Assembly: GCA_025201365.1 (NCBI GenBank)
Contig: JAIXMF010000075.1
Location: 1 to 45,639 of the forward strand
DNA: 45,639 nt
Source of the DNA: Syncephalis plumigaleata
Lineage: Eukaryota > Zoopagomycota > Zoopagomycetes > Zoopagales > Piptocephalidaceae
Reading direction: 5' to 3'
This document shows, piece after piece, positions 1 through 12,300 of this stretch; the stretch's first letter is position 1; every line of letters starts with the position of its first letter. The translations under genes and the position numbers were made by a program. The notes below the pieces were generated by a model. It searched no databases. It was given only the letters and a program-made list of their open reading frames with translations, and had not been told where the DNA came from.

Positions 1-1833
1 GGACATACCATGCTACTACGACCTGCGTAGTAGAATACAAATGAATCACCGGGTGCTGCCTCCTTGAGCAACCATTCACAAGCCTTGATAATCGTGTTAC
101 GCGTAGGATATAGCTGTTGCTTCGATTGTCTATCGCTTAGTATCAATACATCGGCCGATTTGTAACCACAATGCTTGACGAGAAAGTCGTACATCTCTAA
201 TACAGCTTGATGACTGCCTATAACAGATGCACATGTATTAAAACAACGCTGTAATAAACTATTGTATGTGTATGCAGCTTGCTTACCTTCACGTTTGAAT
301 TGTGGTGTATGACAGTAATCAATACCGATAAGTAGAGCTCGTCGTTTACCAGTAATAGGCATGTACGCCGTCTGCTCTTGTAATGTGCCGCCCATGACTT
401 GTTTGCCGACTACTTGACCATTTATTACAAGGTGTCCGCCCATTACTTGTCCTCCGACTACTTGTCCATTTACTACTTGACCACCCACTACTTGGCCGTT
501 TACTACTTGACCACCCACTACTTGTCCATTTACTAGTTGTGCAGTGGTTGCTGTGTTTGTGAACATAGTGGTAGTATTTGTTTGCCCTTTAGGTAATAGT
601 CCTGGTACAGTTACTCCGCTACTAACAGTATTGATACTCGCAGTAGATGCTACTACTTGACCCATCTGCGTAGCATGAGTGACTGGCATGGTAGCAGCAT
701 GACTCATCATTACTGGCTGGGCTGATCCCATAGTAGCTGCAGATACGGCACCAGTGGAAGGATAGACTAGGGCTGGACTAGAACTGGAAGCCATGCCACT
801 AGTGTATATAACCATAGGAGTGGCACCGGTAGTCATTGTTACGGGCAATGTATTTGCACTTTGCATAAGATATGGATTGGTGGTACCTGCAATAGCTGGC
901 GATGATGATGATGATGATGCCACTACATTAGCAGTATTGAATTGAGGATGAGCAGTAGTAACAACTTGTACTGATCTTGATGTAGTCGTGTCTGGATTTG
1001 TTGATGGTAGGTTGTTGTTAATAGTTTCAGTAGAAAGTATAGGTGTCTTCTCGGTAGTTGATGTAAAAGCAGGATTGCTAGTCAATACATGATTTACACT
1101 TTCTTTAGTCTATTATTATCATTATTATTATAAGATTAGTATGATATAATGACTCTTATTGTATAATTAATCCTACCATTGTTTGATTGTTTGCCACCGA
1201 GGATGTGGTTAATGGCGCTGTACCATAAACGGGTGTTCCTATAGGAATATACTGAGGACCATTTGGTGTTTGCACCAATTGATAATATGAATAGGGTGGC
1301 GCAGTAGCTGGTTGTTGAGGTAGTCCACTATTTGCTACTGGTTGAGCTGGCGATAACACGGTAGATGTACCAGGAGATACAGGTGCGCAGTATATAGTAG
1401 ATGCAGGAGGTAGATTAGTAACAGATGAGGATGCAGTCTGTTGTGATGATACGGGTATATTGACTGCTGCATTGGATGAAGATATTGCTTGTGCTTCTGT
1501 TGGTAGTGGTGCTGCCGCTGATGTTGCCGCTACTGCCGCTGTTGATGTTGATATTGGTGGCGATACAGTGCTACTCTTCTTTACTGGCGGTGTTGGCAAT
1601 GGTCGATAAGCTCGTGGTTGTGAGTCGGGCGGTGTCTCCATAGATTTCGTCTCATTCTGACTGTTTACCAGACTTAGATTGGATAGAAAGCTGGAGAGAC
1701 CATCGGATGCATCATCCTTTGCAGTACAAGTATCATCCACTGGCGGTGAAGGTAAGGCTGCATTTGCCGCTGTATTGGATAATGTAGGGTCAACTGCATC
1801 CGAGTGACTAGTCGCTGTGATAGGGTTATCCAT
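1..1833 (-). CDS. MCA1: Type I metacaspase, partial (C-terminal part outside window)
   Basis: Caspase-like cysteine protease family acting in stress, ageing and proteostasis; only the prodomain and first part of the p20 domain are in the window. Model: exon 1 1177-1833 (start ATG 1833), intron 1112-1176 (GTAGGA...TAG, 65 nt), exon 2 from 1111 past the left edge. About 470 residues of Pro/Thr/Ser/Ala/Gln-rich prodomain precede a catalytic-domain start reading RALLIGIDY, then YDFLVKHCGYKSADVLILSD and PTRNTIIKACEWLLKEAAPG, all typical of metacaspases. Just before the domain is a pentapeptide repeat of the VVNGQ/VVGGQ type. The window ends at FYYAG, where the family has (H)YSGHG; the next codon read through is Arg, so the catalytic His is either in the next exon or missing. 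The active-site Cys region is not visible. The gene is divergent from HIRA. Confidence 0.85.
391..535 (-). repeat. In-frame minisatellite in the metacaspase prodomain
   Basis: Roughly ten imperfect 15-nt units, often alternating as a 30-nt dimer, encode VVNGQ and VVGGQ pentapeptides with later variants VMGGH, VVGKQ and VMGGT. The unit length is a multiple of three, so copy-number change would keep the frame. It lies directly upstream of the protease domain. Confidence 0.8.
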
Positions 1834-2590
1834 ACTAGCAATACTGCTGCTGCTGCTATTACGATAACAATGTAGAGAGACAAACGTGGAAGGAGGATAG
1901 GAAAGAACAAGGTAGAGTGTGCGTGGCGTTGAACAAAGCAGAAGAGTTAAAAAGGCGCTAGCGGTGATACCAGTACGACCGGATGAAGGAGGTGAAATGG
2001 ATGCCCATTGTGATGCTTTGTGTTTTAATTTATTCGACCAATCCCTCCACAGATGTGTATTATGGCACCATTGCCATTATTGACTGTTAAATGAGCTATA
2101 AATAGATGTTAGGATAAGCGTAGCATGCATATTTACTGTATAGTTACTAAACATACTCTAGTTTATATGATGATAGAGTCAAGTATGAGCAAATATGCTG
2201 CTATTAATGACTAGTCTAACAAATAGAATAATTATATGCTTTAGTTGCTATTATTATATTACATTTATATTAGTCAATCAAATGTTATGGTATACATTAA
2301 TACAAGAACACATAGTAAATATGAATATACTATTGCTTATTACAATATACAGTTAATAAATACAACAAGAAATACGAATAATGTAATGAACGCGTAATAA
2401 AGAAATAACAAGGAAACTCCGCTTGTTGAGATTAGCTCATTCTTTTAATTGGCTTATCCAACCAATAATAAAAATAGTGGCAATGTTGTTGTTATTTTTT
2501 CCGTGCTGACGTGTTGTTTTTACAGTGCTTGTTGATATATTTTCATTCCTCTTTAGTATTACACTGTTGATCTACACTAATAGTCTCGTA
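1834..2590. promoter_or_regulatory. Divergent spacer between metacaspase and HIRA genes
   Basis: A 757-bp AT-rich spacer lies between two start codons pointing outward, so it presumably carries both promoters. No specific element or additional gene could be recognised. The metacaspase-proximal end contains a short CAG/CTG-like run at about 1845-1860. Confidence 0.5.
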
Positions 2591-5500
2591 ATGCATATAT
2601 CTAAACCAGCGTGGATTGGTCATCTAGGTAAGTTATCCTATCGTGATATTGTTAGATCATTATGCTAAATAGTATGTATACAAGATGAACGCCAGCGAAA
2701 GGTCAATATCTTCTCAGTTGACGTTCATCCTGATGGGACACGTCTAGTTACCGGTGGACTTGGTGAGTGGCTTACAGATTTACCCTTAGTTCTTTATGCT
2801 TAACTACGCGTTTATTAGATACTAAAGTGAAAATATGGAATACAAAAGTTATACTGAAACATTCGAGTACATCAGAGCCTGAAGGTGCTCTTTTATGCAC
2901 ACTGGCATTACACGATGGTAACAATACTGACATATATCTATATGTATATATGTGTATGTATATGTATGTATCATTAGCTAATAGATGTAAGGTAAATAGG
3001 TGCGGTATTATGCGTTAAATGGTCGAGTAGAACGGGAGAATATCTGGCTACCGGTTCAGATGATAAGATTATTGTAATTTGGATGCTTGACACGTAAGGA
3101 AAGATGATAAACATTAAGCAGAATGAGTCTCTCTCACTAATGACAATCCATTTATTGTTTATAGTTCACCTGATAGTATGGCTAGTGGTGTATTTGGCAG
3201 TTTAGATGGAGCACAGAATCTAGAGAACTGGAAGGCGATTAAACGATTAGTTGGTCATGAATCGGGTAATGTCATAGAATGGAGCTATCTAGTCATGTTA
3301 TACTTATAAGCTAGCTCATTAGATGTTGCCGATCTCGCTTGGTCACCCGAAAACAAGTATCTAGCATCGTGTGGACTTGATAGTAAGGTTATCATTTGGC
3401 ACGGTAATACATTTGGTAAGTCTATCAATCTATAGTCAGTATATTAGCGATAGTAGCGGTAGAGTTAATACAAGCAGAAATGCTACGTAAGTTGGATCAA
3501 CATCATGGTTTTGTTAAGGGAGTAGCTTGGGATCCTATTGGGAAATATCTTGCCACACAGGTAACTTGACTAGAACTAGAACACGGTAACCATAGTAATA
3601 GTAATGATGATCAATATCAATATAGTCAGATGACAAATCGACCATTATATGGAGGATAGCAGATTGGCAAATAGAAAAGACGATCACATCACCGTATACG
3701 AAATCAACATCGACCACATTCTTTAGTCGACCAAGGTATGTGTGAGCTTGATACAATTGATAGATTGTGATTAGTAATATATATATGATATATAATCAAA
3801 TAGCTGGTCACCGGATGGTGTTCAATTGGTTACAGCCAATGCATTCAACAAGGGTGTAGCATCTGCGGCAGTTATTCAACGTGATACATGGAAGAGTGAC
3901 GTCCATTTTATTGGACATGATGCAGCAATTGAAGTGGTGGTGAGTGAGCATTCATTGATATGGTAATAAGGATTGAGTAATTAAACATGAGAAACTATTA
4001 GCGATTCAATCCATGTCTTTTTCGACTATCTACGATAGATGATGATGATAATGATAATGACGATGATGATGATGATAATGAATCATCCTCATCCGAGTCA
4101 TCCGAGTCAGAATCCTCAATCGGTGCTATATGTGCCTTGGGCAGTCAGGATCAGACCATTTCATTCTGGCTAACAAGTCGACCGCGTTCACTCATGGTAA
4201 CACATGATATATTCAAGCAAGGTGTACTTGATATGGCATGGTATGTTCAAATAATAATAGTGTAATAATTATTAGCGCTAAATAATATGTGAATATCACA
4301 ATAGGTCAATGGATGGTCGTGTCCTCTATGCATGCTCATTAGATGGCACAGTTACGGTCATTCAACTTGGTGAACAGGAAATAGGCAAGGCACTGACTAC
4401 AGAGGAACAAGTAAGATAATAATGCATGAATACAGGGTTGAATCTTACTCCTCTAATTGGTTATGTAGGAAATGCACTTTTCCAGCCTAGGATTAAAGAT
4501 GCGATCAGTTGAATTAGCAGAGACACCGGAACAACTTGATATGGAACAAAGCAATATGACTACTGCTACTACTACTACTACTACTACCAGTAAAGCTAGT
4601 CAACCGAATAATCGTGTTGCAATGCTAATGGGTCATTCAGATACTGATGACATTGAACCAATGCAGATCACTGCTACTTCAACGCCATTACAAAGTAACA
4701 CAGCTGATGTATCTGCAACATTCTCATCAGGTATAGCAGATATTAGTAACATTAGTATAGCATCGTCATCAGTAGCACCGGCACAGAAAGTAACAATTAC
4801 CGCTGATGGACGACGACGTATTCAACCACAATTCATTCGAGGGTAAGTAGACTAGATAGTTTGTCATGTTGCATTGCTTATTTAACAAATCAACTAGATT
4901 AACCACGACATCCACATCACATACAACAAATGTACAATCGTTGCCATCTGTACCTTCTACACCGGTACAAGCCAATATGGGATTACGAGTAAGTAGCGCG
5001 GTATTGCATTTATTCATTATCTAATGTGTATATGCTTACTTGTAATAGAACATGGCATTAGATCATTTATCTGGCAATCATACGATGGAAATGACACCAC
5101 CTTCACGTGCAATGCCACCTGGTGGTATAGAATCAGTAGTGGTGGGACAGAAACGACCAGCTCATGAGATGCAAGACTCGGCCAGTCAAGGTCCTAACAA
5201 AATGATGGCAAGCTATTCGGCTGAAGTAGGTAGATAGCACGTATTATACATATAGGATATTAATGATGTCTAGCTAGACGAGAACTACGTATCTTGCACC
5301 GGAACTTGCCATATCATCTATTCGACTTGGTATACCCAAGATTCATTCCACCTTCTCACGTAGTCGTATCAATGACAAGTCATGGGTGTTTGAATGTCAC
5401 AACTCGATATCGCAACAGAATGGAGCGGCACAAATCGTATGTTCACGTCAGGGAAAGATATTCTGGAAACAGTTAGTGTCCAGTCCAATTCTATTACTGG

Positions 5501-6831
5501 TGGCTAGTTCGATGTTTAGTGCAGCTGCCTGCGAGGATGGCACAATTCATGTATTCTCAACTAATGGACGACGGTAAGTAGTAGTAGTAGTTATTTACTT
5601 GTTAGTCATGGTTAGGATGACCTATCTAATTCATCATATAGTCTATTCCCTAGTCTATGTCTAAATGCACCGCCATCATTCCTTGATTGCAATGGACGCT
5701 ATCTACTATGCTTAACGGCAGTGGGTCAACTATTTGTATGGTATGTAGTATGGTATGCATAATGTTGCATGTAATTACTCATTTCATGTAGGGATATTGT
5801 GGAGCGTGAAGCCATTCTAGCGAATGAATCCATTGCCGCTCTCTTGTATAACGAATCAACCATGTCGACAAGCACAACCGAGACACTAAGTAATGCAACC
5901 ACCATTACAGATGCTTGTGTACATGCCAATGGCACTCCTGTGTTGTGCACCTCCAATGGTTGTGCCTACGCTTACGATCAAGGTATGCGAACATGGTCAC
6001 GTATTGTTGATACGTGGTATGCTGCCTCTGAATACTTTACACCCGTTACTGCTGCCCTGAATCCGAATGATATCAATGCTAGTGGACCACTTATGGTGGC
6101 ACAAGTCACCGCTGAACGTACTTGTACCGATCGACATCGCATTCAAAGAAGTGATAGATTACGCGGGGAACAACGGCAACAAACCTTATTGTCAATTGAT
6201 CATTTGGAGGTAAGCCGTTGAAGTACTATTATTCATTCATAATGAACAAGACATTCAACTAACATATTGATTGAATGACTAGTCTCAATTAGCAAGTGCT
6301 CAACTAATGGCATCTCCCGAGGAGTATCGACGCTGGCTACTAAACTATGCTCGTCGACTTTCAACGGATAGCCTAGTTAATAAAGCTGAAGAACTATGTC
6401 GTGAACTACTCGGACCGTCATATGCGTACGTATATACAAGTTAGTTGCATTACTATCATCTTACTAACTGATTGCTATCGATTAGTAATACGACTGATTT
6501 TACCATTGCTTCTTCTGATGCACAATCAACTAGCACGCCTACTCCTCAATTGAAATCAACCAGTCATTGGGAACCGATTGTTTGTGTAAGTATTTTATAT
6601 TAATTGGTTGATTGTTACATTTCTCTTGATGATCTTATACGCACTGTCATTAGGGATTACGAAAGCATGATCTACTTCAAGCTATCCTGCCTATATTAGG
6701 TATGTAGTTATTATGATAACATAAAGAATAGAAGGTACAAACTACTAACTATAATGGTATAAGCCAATAACCGTAGTCTACAACGAGTGGTTCAAGAGTT
6801 CTCTGGTGTTTTAAAGCAAATCGAGCATTAA
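2591..6831 (+). CDS. HIRA: HIRA/Hir1 histone H3-H4 chaperone subunit
   Basis: WD40 scaffold of the HIR complex, which deposits H3.3-H4 independently of replication in the nucleus. Twenty-one exons are phase-consistent: 2591-2627, 2685-2762, 2819-2917, 3000-3093, 3165-3265, 3323-3415, 3478-3560, 3626-3735, 3804-3939, 4002-4240, 4305-4410, 4469-4842, 4898-4988, 5049-5225, 5278-5573, 5642-5740, 5792-6209, 6283-6425, 6486-6585, 6654-6699, 6764-6831, giving about 995 residues, the usual HIRA size. The N-terminus MHISKPAWIGHL and blocks such as FSVDVHPDGTRLVTGG, VKGVAWDPIGKYLATQ and SWSPDGVQLVTAN match the HIRA beta-propeller. The middle is a Thr/Ser-rich linker. The C-terminal Hira domain (DKSWVFECHNS, GKIFWKQL, GRYLLCLTAVGQLFVW, ending GLRKHDLLQAILPIL) is intact. 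An acidic Asp/Ser/Glu insert encoded by a GAT repeat near 4038-4110 interrupts the propeller. Exon 7 has tandem acceptors at 3474 and 3477. Confidence 0.95.
4038..4080 (+). repeat. GAT-rich trinucleotide repeat inside HIRA exon 10
   Basis: Imperfect GAT/AAT triplets encode an Asp/Asn run that continues as a Ser/Glu-rich stretch. It sits inside the WD40 part of HIRA, probably as a surface loop between blades. Confidence 0.75.
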
Positions 6832-6984
6832 ATAATCAATTAAAAATGTTATATAATAAATGTTACATCATTCGTATTAGCATCTAAATAATATATAGAG
6901 AATATTTGTATGAATTTATTGGATATTATGCAATCTGTTGTGTATGCTAATCACTGAATAATGCTGGTATAATGCTTCATATTA

Positions 6985-8809
6985 TTACTGATTGCTACGT
7001 ACTAAAGCATCACGTGCCGTTGTTGTATTCCTGCCAGCAGTTGTTATATCATCAAGTGAGATCACGTTTGTCGCTACCAGTCCATTGTCGCGTTTAGGCC
7101 ACCGTACTCCCAGAATCACGAGTAATGAGAGAGCACACAAAAGTTGAATAGAGTCCAGAAGTATCTCTATGGGAATACTAAAAGAAACAATCTGGACACC
7201 CATTGCCATAATACATGACACTAAGATCATTATATATACGATAAGACCTAATGAAGAGAAATAGACAAGCTAGCAATCATATGTTAGGTCATATTAAATC
7301 CATTAGCATTACTTACTAGTGCAAACCGGGCAAGGCCACTTGAATGTCGTTTTAATCGATATGCACTAATACCAAACCATATGGCTATGCAAACAAGTAG
7401 CGTTAATATCATGATATTGAGCAGTGCATATCACTTACTGAATCCAACAAAGATAATAAACTGAATCATAGGAATGCCTAGCTTAGTGATGTATGTCGTA
7501 TGGGCGAGAGCGATTGCATCACCATAGTGAGAGTATGATTCAGAAGAGTAAACAAATGCTGAAAATGCAGTCCTGATAACATTGCCTATAACATCGATGA
7601 TCATGAGTATACGAATAAGTATGATGGATTTCCTCGAAAATAGATTTCTACCAATAGACGACCTATGAACGAGTTGATGTCAATGATACTAATAATCAAA
7701 TGATAGGTCACATACCAATGCCATATAATCATATTGAATGGAAGCTTGCCTAGGAAACTGTATGCGTACGATGTCCTGTTCATTATAATGGGATCGGTCG
7801 CACTGGCAAAGTATACCAATAATGCTGATAATCGAGTTAGTAATCGTAAGGCAAATAGGCGGCGACTTACTTATGCAATAGGCACAGGTTACAACGAATG
7901 ATGCTGACAGCAGGTTAAAGCTGAACTTCCTCATCACAATTAGCGCAATAGTACGTGCCGATGTGTACAGTAATGCCACCAGTATCTGTACTCGCATCAT
8001 TAGCATTTGTTTACAAATCATTACCGATACATACCAATGCAAAGTATCTCCACTTATTGCCCAACCTTTTCTTGGAAAAAAGGGTATCATTCCTTGGATT
8101 GGGATCTACGAATAATGATCAGCTAATATACCTCTGCTATCAATAATACTTACCGCGTGTTGCATTGTACTCATATGCTTTATATTGGCCAACAATAATA
8201 AAATCCTTAAATGATACCAAAGTGGATTTAGTCTCGATGATCTTCAATGGTGTGGATAATAAATATCTATAAAATGAGTTATCCAAAAAGTACGCGAAAT
8301 AATCATCATTCCAAAGTGAAAATAGAGTCAAAGGCTTCGTCATTATAATGAGTTTAATCTGTGCCATAGCATCTGGATGCCATTGTCGGATCCATTCATT
8401 CATGCTATCGATTATCTAGTATTCGTCAGTAGACGCGGTTTATCGAATGATGCTTACTCACATGCTCTACGCAATGAGTGCGGTCATAAAAAATGCTGTC
8501 GAATACGGCGAAATCGAGGTGTTTCCCCGCCACCTTAACAAGTTCCTGTATGTCCGGATCGGAAGTGTTTGCCGGTGGAAGTTTGCAATGCTCGTCCATA
8601 GCCATGTCAACGCCTAATACCATGCCTTGATGGTTATAACGCTGCTCAGGGCGGAATACAAAATTGTTAGCCTCGTATGTTGCGCTGCTATTATCCCTTC
8701 CCGTAAGCACGAGTTTTGCTTCGATAGTCGTGCATTGCTCTAGTAATAGTAGTAGTAGCAGTAGTAGTAGTAGTGAAAATGAAGTAATGGAGTATGCTGG
8801 CGAGGACAT
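6985..8809 (-). CDS. Predicted secreted-ectodomain seven-TM protein, copy A
   Basis: Family not recognised. Eight phase-consistent exons: 8462-8809, 8154-8415, 8035-8105, 7871-7985, 7716-7824, 7439-7662, 7317-7384, 6985-7269, giving 493 residues. The start at 8809 is chosen because it begins a signal peptide with a long poly-Leu core and matches copy B; an in-frame ATG at 8911 exists. After the signal peptide comes a predicted extracellular domain (about residues 30-220) with motifs LVLTGRDN, RPEQRY, NTSDPDIQ and several N-glycosylation sequons, then about seven hydrophobic helices and a short polar tail. The architecture suggests a receptor- or channel-like membrane protein; function is unknown. 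Copy B at 15127-16908 has the same intron positions. Exons 4-6 with introns lie in a tract almost identical to copy B. An LTR with its promoter pointing at this gene ends 161 bp upstream of the ATG. Confidence 0.75.
7569..8043 (-). repeat. 475-bp inverted repeat arm in 7TM copy A (conversion tract)
   Basis: Aligned by eye with 15874-16348 on the + strand: same length, no gaps, 7 mismatches, four of them clustered in one intron. The last roughly 280 bp are identical. The tract covers intron 3, exon 4, intron 4, exon 5, intron 5 and part of exon 6. Sequence on both sides diverges abruptly. Confidence 0.95.
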
Positions 8810-8966
8810 ATTGGTAATGTAACGAAACGGAATAGAATAGTAGTCTTCTGGCAACAGAGTAGCATAAACACCCGCTATGCTTCTGTGAAACGCATTCACG
8901 TGGTCGTCCATTTAAACTGGTTTTATTAATCGAATTACATGACTACTTGTAGTAACCTAATAAATT

Positions 8967-8970
8967 CATT
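8967..8970. repeat. Target-site duplication CATT, left
   Basis: The 4-bp CATT directly outside the left LTR is repeated at 14563-14566 outside the right LTR. The same four bases also occur inside the element next to the right LTR, so the repeat could be extended by chance to 314 bp. TG...CA termini favour the 310-bp LTR with a 4-bp duplication. Confidence 0.65.
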
Positions 8971-9280
8971 TGAGGTACGGGTTGGTTGACTCGTGTCATG
9001 GGGAGTGGAGTCTCTCCGGTCCTGGATGTATTATTCTGGGTAGTGCTCGACATAGCTTCGCTCACGTATAGTATCTCGCTGTTGAACTCTCAACAACCTC
9101 TTGCACTCGCAATAACACTAGACAATAAAACGATATGATAACTCGAACGATGATTCTTTTATTCATAATAATGTGTACTGGTATTTATACTAAAGCCTAA
9201 GTAGCGGAGCGCTACAAGCTTATCAACTTTTACCCAGGTATTTATCTATATTCCAACGGCGACCGGGTTATAGTCCCACA
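8971..9280 (-). repeat. 3' LTR (310 bp)
   Basis: Identical to 14253-14562. On the coding strand it starts TGTGGGACTATAACC and ends CCGTACCTCA. It carries its own TATAAATA at 9182-9189 and the ATG at 9053 that in the 5' LTR starts Gag. Transcription from it would run into 7TM copy A. Confidence 0.93.
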
Positions 9281-9300
9281 ACCACCGGGGCCCACTTGAA
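9281..9300 (-). other. Probable polypurine-tract region
   Basis: The 20 bases just upstream of the 3' LTR on the coding strand are G-rich (AGTGGGCCCCGGTGGT). This is the position of the plus-strand primer in LTR elements, although the tract is not purely purine. Confidence 0.4.
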
Positions 9301-9319
9301 GTCTCTAGATCTACTTCAA

Positions 9320-12300
9320 CTAGTAGCCGATCTTTATCGGCGCATTATACCTTTTCAGCCGGTTGCCGGATACCGAAGTTTTTAACCTGGTCCCATCTAG
9401 TTCCGCAAGACCGTATACTCCTTTGTTCGGTCGTTCCACTACTACATACGGTCCGACCCATCTATCTTTTAGCTTCCGTTCTAACTTCTTCATTGGTCTG
9501 GTATCCAACATCAAGACCATGTCTCCTTCTTCGAGCGGTTCCTTCCTTAAAGTCTTCTTACTGTCATAATACCGCTTATTGTATTCTCTCGACCTATCGA
9601 GCTTTACTCCCGATATCTCCCTCACCCATCCATTCCTCAATAGTTGCGTTGCCCGAGCAGCTATCAATTCTGATGTCGTCATCTCCTTCTTCCACTCTAT
9701 TCCCATCCACGTCTCTTCTTCTAAATCAAAAGGCAGCGCGCACTCCTGTCCATATACCAGTCGGTACGGACTTTGCTGAGTTGTCCTTTTCGTTGTGATC
9801 CGATCAGCCCATAATACCGCATGTAGGTATTTCGGCCAGTTGTCCTTGTCGTCACCAACTACTTTCGCTAAACCTTGAATAATCTCCTGATGTCCTCTCT
9901 CTACCATCCCGTTCGCTTGCGGATGATAAGCTGTCGTCAAATTAAGCTGAATTCCATTCGCCATCGCTAGCTCCTTCATCTTCTTCACGTTCAACTCGCC
10001 TCGATCTGCCACCACCTGTCCAGGTATGCCGAATCGACATATGACGTCCTCGTACAGGAATCTGTAAGCCTCCCCGGATGTCTTGTCGGTAAGCGCTCTC
10101 GCCTCTACCCAGCCACTAAAGTCGTCTCTAGCCACGGCAAGATACTTCTCACCCGTGGTAGCTGTAGGAAATTGTACTAAGTCGAATCCTATCCTCTTGA
10201 ATAGTGTCGAACCTATAAATGGCCGTAATTCCTCCACTTGCTGATGTTGACTCCTTCTTTGACACGCATCACACGCACTAACCACTTCCTTACAAGTCTC
10301 GTACATCCCTTTCCAATGAAACCGATCACTACACAACCTGTACGTCGCTTCCACTCCTCGGTGTGCGAACGGACTCTTCTGATGCACAGTGTTAGCTATT
10401 CTTGTTTGCTCTTCTTCCTTAATGATGGCCCTCTTCGGCATCCCACTCTTCGTTCGTCGGAACAATAGCCCGTTGTGCAGGAAGTACTTCCTCGCCTGCG
10501 CTATGACACGTCTACGTTCCTTCGGCTCCATCCCTTTGTGTAACTCCCCCTTCTCAAGATAATGAAGCAGGTAATAAAAAGGGTGATCGCTGTAAGTTGT
10601 CCCCACACTACCTTGCTCAACTCTTTCTTCCATCATTCCGTCTTCGCCTCCCACTTCTTGTATAGAATATACCCATAGTGACTCGTCCTCTCCGTCGTCG
10701 GCATCACTCAGCTCTTCTTGCTCCGAGTACGTTCGGCTCAACGCGTCAGCCACTACGTTCTTCTTCCCCGGCACATGACGTATTCCGAAATCGAATAACG
10801 TAAGGTAAGCCACCCACCTGCTGGCCGCGTCATTCGGTAGGTCGGGCTTCTGAAGCATCCCGATCACCGGTCGTGCGTCGGTTTCTATCACAAATCGTAC
10901 TCCATTCATATATTTACGCATCTTCTTCACCATTTGGTATAGGCCAAACAGCTCTCTCTTGATTTGCGCATACCTTCTCTGCGTTGCGTTAAAGAGGCAA
11001 CTCTCGTATCGCACGGCGTAACGCTTGCCCTCCTCGTCTTCTTGCCCTAGTACCGCTCCTGCTCCCACCGGACTCGCGTCCACGGTGAGAATGAGTGGCC
11101 TGTCCTCGTTCCCGTACACTGGAGGTCTAATGACAGGTTGACTGCTAAGACTGTCCTTCAACTTATCAAATGCAAGTTGTTGACCTTCGCCCCAATGAAA
11201 ACACACGCTCTTCTTCTGTAAGTGATACAACGGCTCCGCGATGATCGAGAAGTTAGGCACGAACACACGATAAAACGCGCAGCATGCTACAAATGACCTA
11301 ACATCTTTCTTCGTCCTGGGCACTGGCCACTTACGAATCCGCTCTACCTTGTCAGGCGTAGTAGTTCGCCCTTCCCGCGTACACTGAAAACCCAATACCT
11401 CGACCTCAGACATGCCGAAATAACACTTCTTCCCACTGACTGTCAGTCCGGCTTCCTTCAGCGTGCTGAGTACATTCACTACATCCTCGACGTGTTCGTA
11501 TACGAACTTTCGAACGCCCTTCGTCACCTCGGTGGAGTCCGCCACGGTAGGTCCCTTGATTACCCCGTCGTCGACGAATATGGCCACCTTCTCCGGAATG
11601 TATCGTTGTAACACATGATTCACTATCCTCTGGAATACTCCTACGCTGTTGCACCATCCCATAGGTAGTCTAGTCATGCGGACTAAACCTATTGGCGTAC
11701 TCAGCGAGAATATATCGCGATCCCTGCGGTCGACCGGTATCTGATCGTATCCCGAATATAAATCGAACGTTGTAATGATAGATCTTCCAGACACGTCCTC
11801 GGTCAACTCCTCACTTAACGGTGGCGCATTCGCGTTCTTCACGGTAACGGAATTCACTTGCTGCAGGTCTTGTATGAATCGCAACTTCGACCTGTCCTTC
11901 TTGGCGATGACAAACCAACGATTGCTGTACGCGCCAGTACTCGGCTCGATAATCCCGTTGTCCATCTTGTCCCTCAGTAACTTTACTACCTGGTCAAACA
12001 TAGCTCGCGGAAGTGGAATGGACTGTTGTTGCCACGGCGTATGCGCGACCGTAGGTATTCTAACGGGCGCCTGAAACTCCGGCTTGACCATGCCCATCTC
12101 ACTGTCGTCGAACGCGAAGGCTCGATCTACCTCCTTCAACCGATCCTTGAAATGCTGTATCTCCTCCAGGGATAGATTCCCGTCACCTATCTTTAATTCG
12201 TCGATCCTTTCCTCGGTCAATCGTATGTTGTCCTTCGTTACATTGATCGGACTTCGCTCCTCGGTTTCGGCACTCGGCACCGGTACAGACACTGGCAACT

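Noticed and set aside
257-294. Possible 38-nt intron (GTAAGC...CAG) inside the metacaspase domain
   Set aside because: Removing it shifts the frame to a stop, and read-through keeps a continuous frame into the conserved GYKSADVLILSD block.
8810-8911. Upstream start (ATG 8911) for 7TM copy A
   Set aside because: It adds 34 residues in front of a clear signal peptide; the ATG at 8809 aligns with the start of copy B.
8967-9280. LTR taken as 314 bp (starting CATT)
   Set aside because: The extra CATT shared by both copies is better explained as target duplication plus a chance match inside the element; TG...CA ends fit 310 bp.
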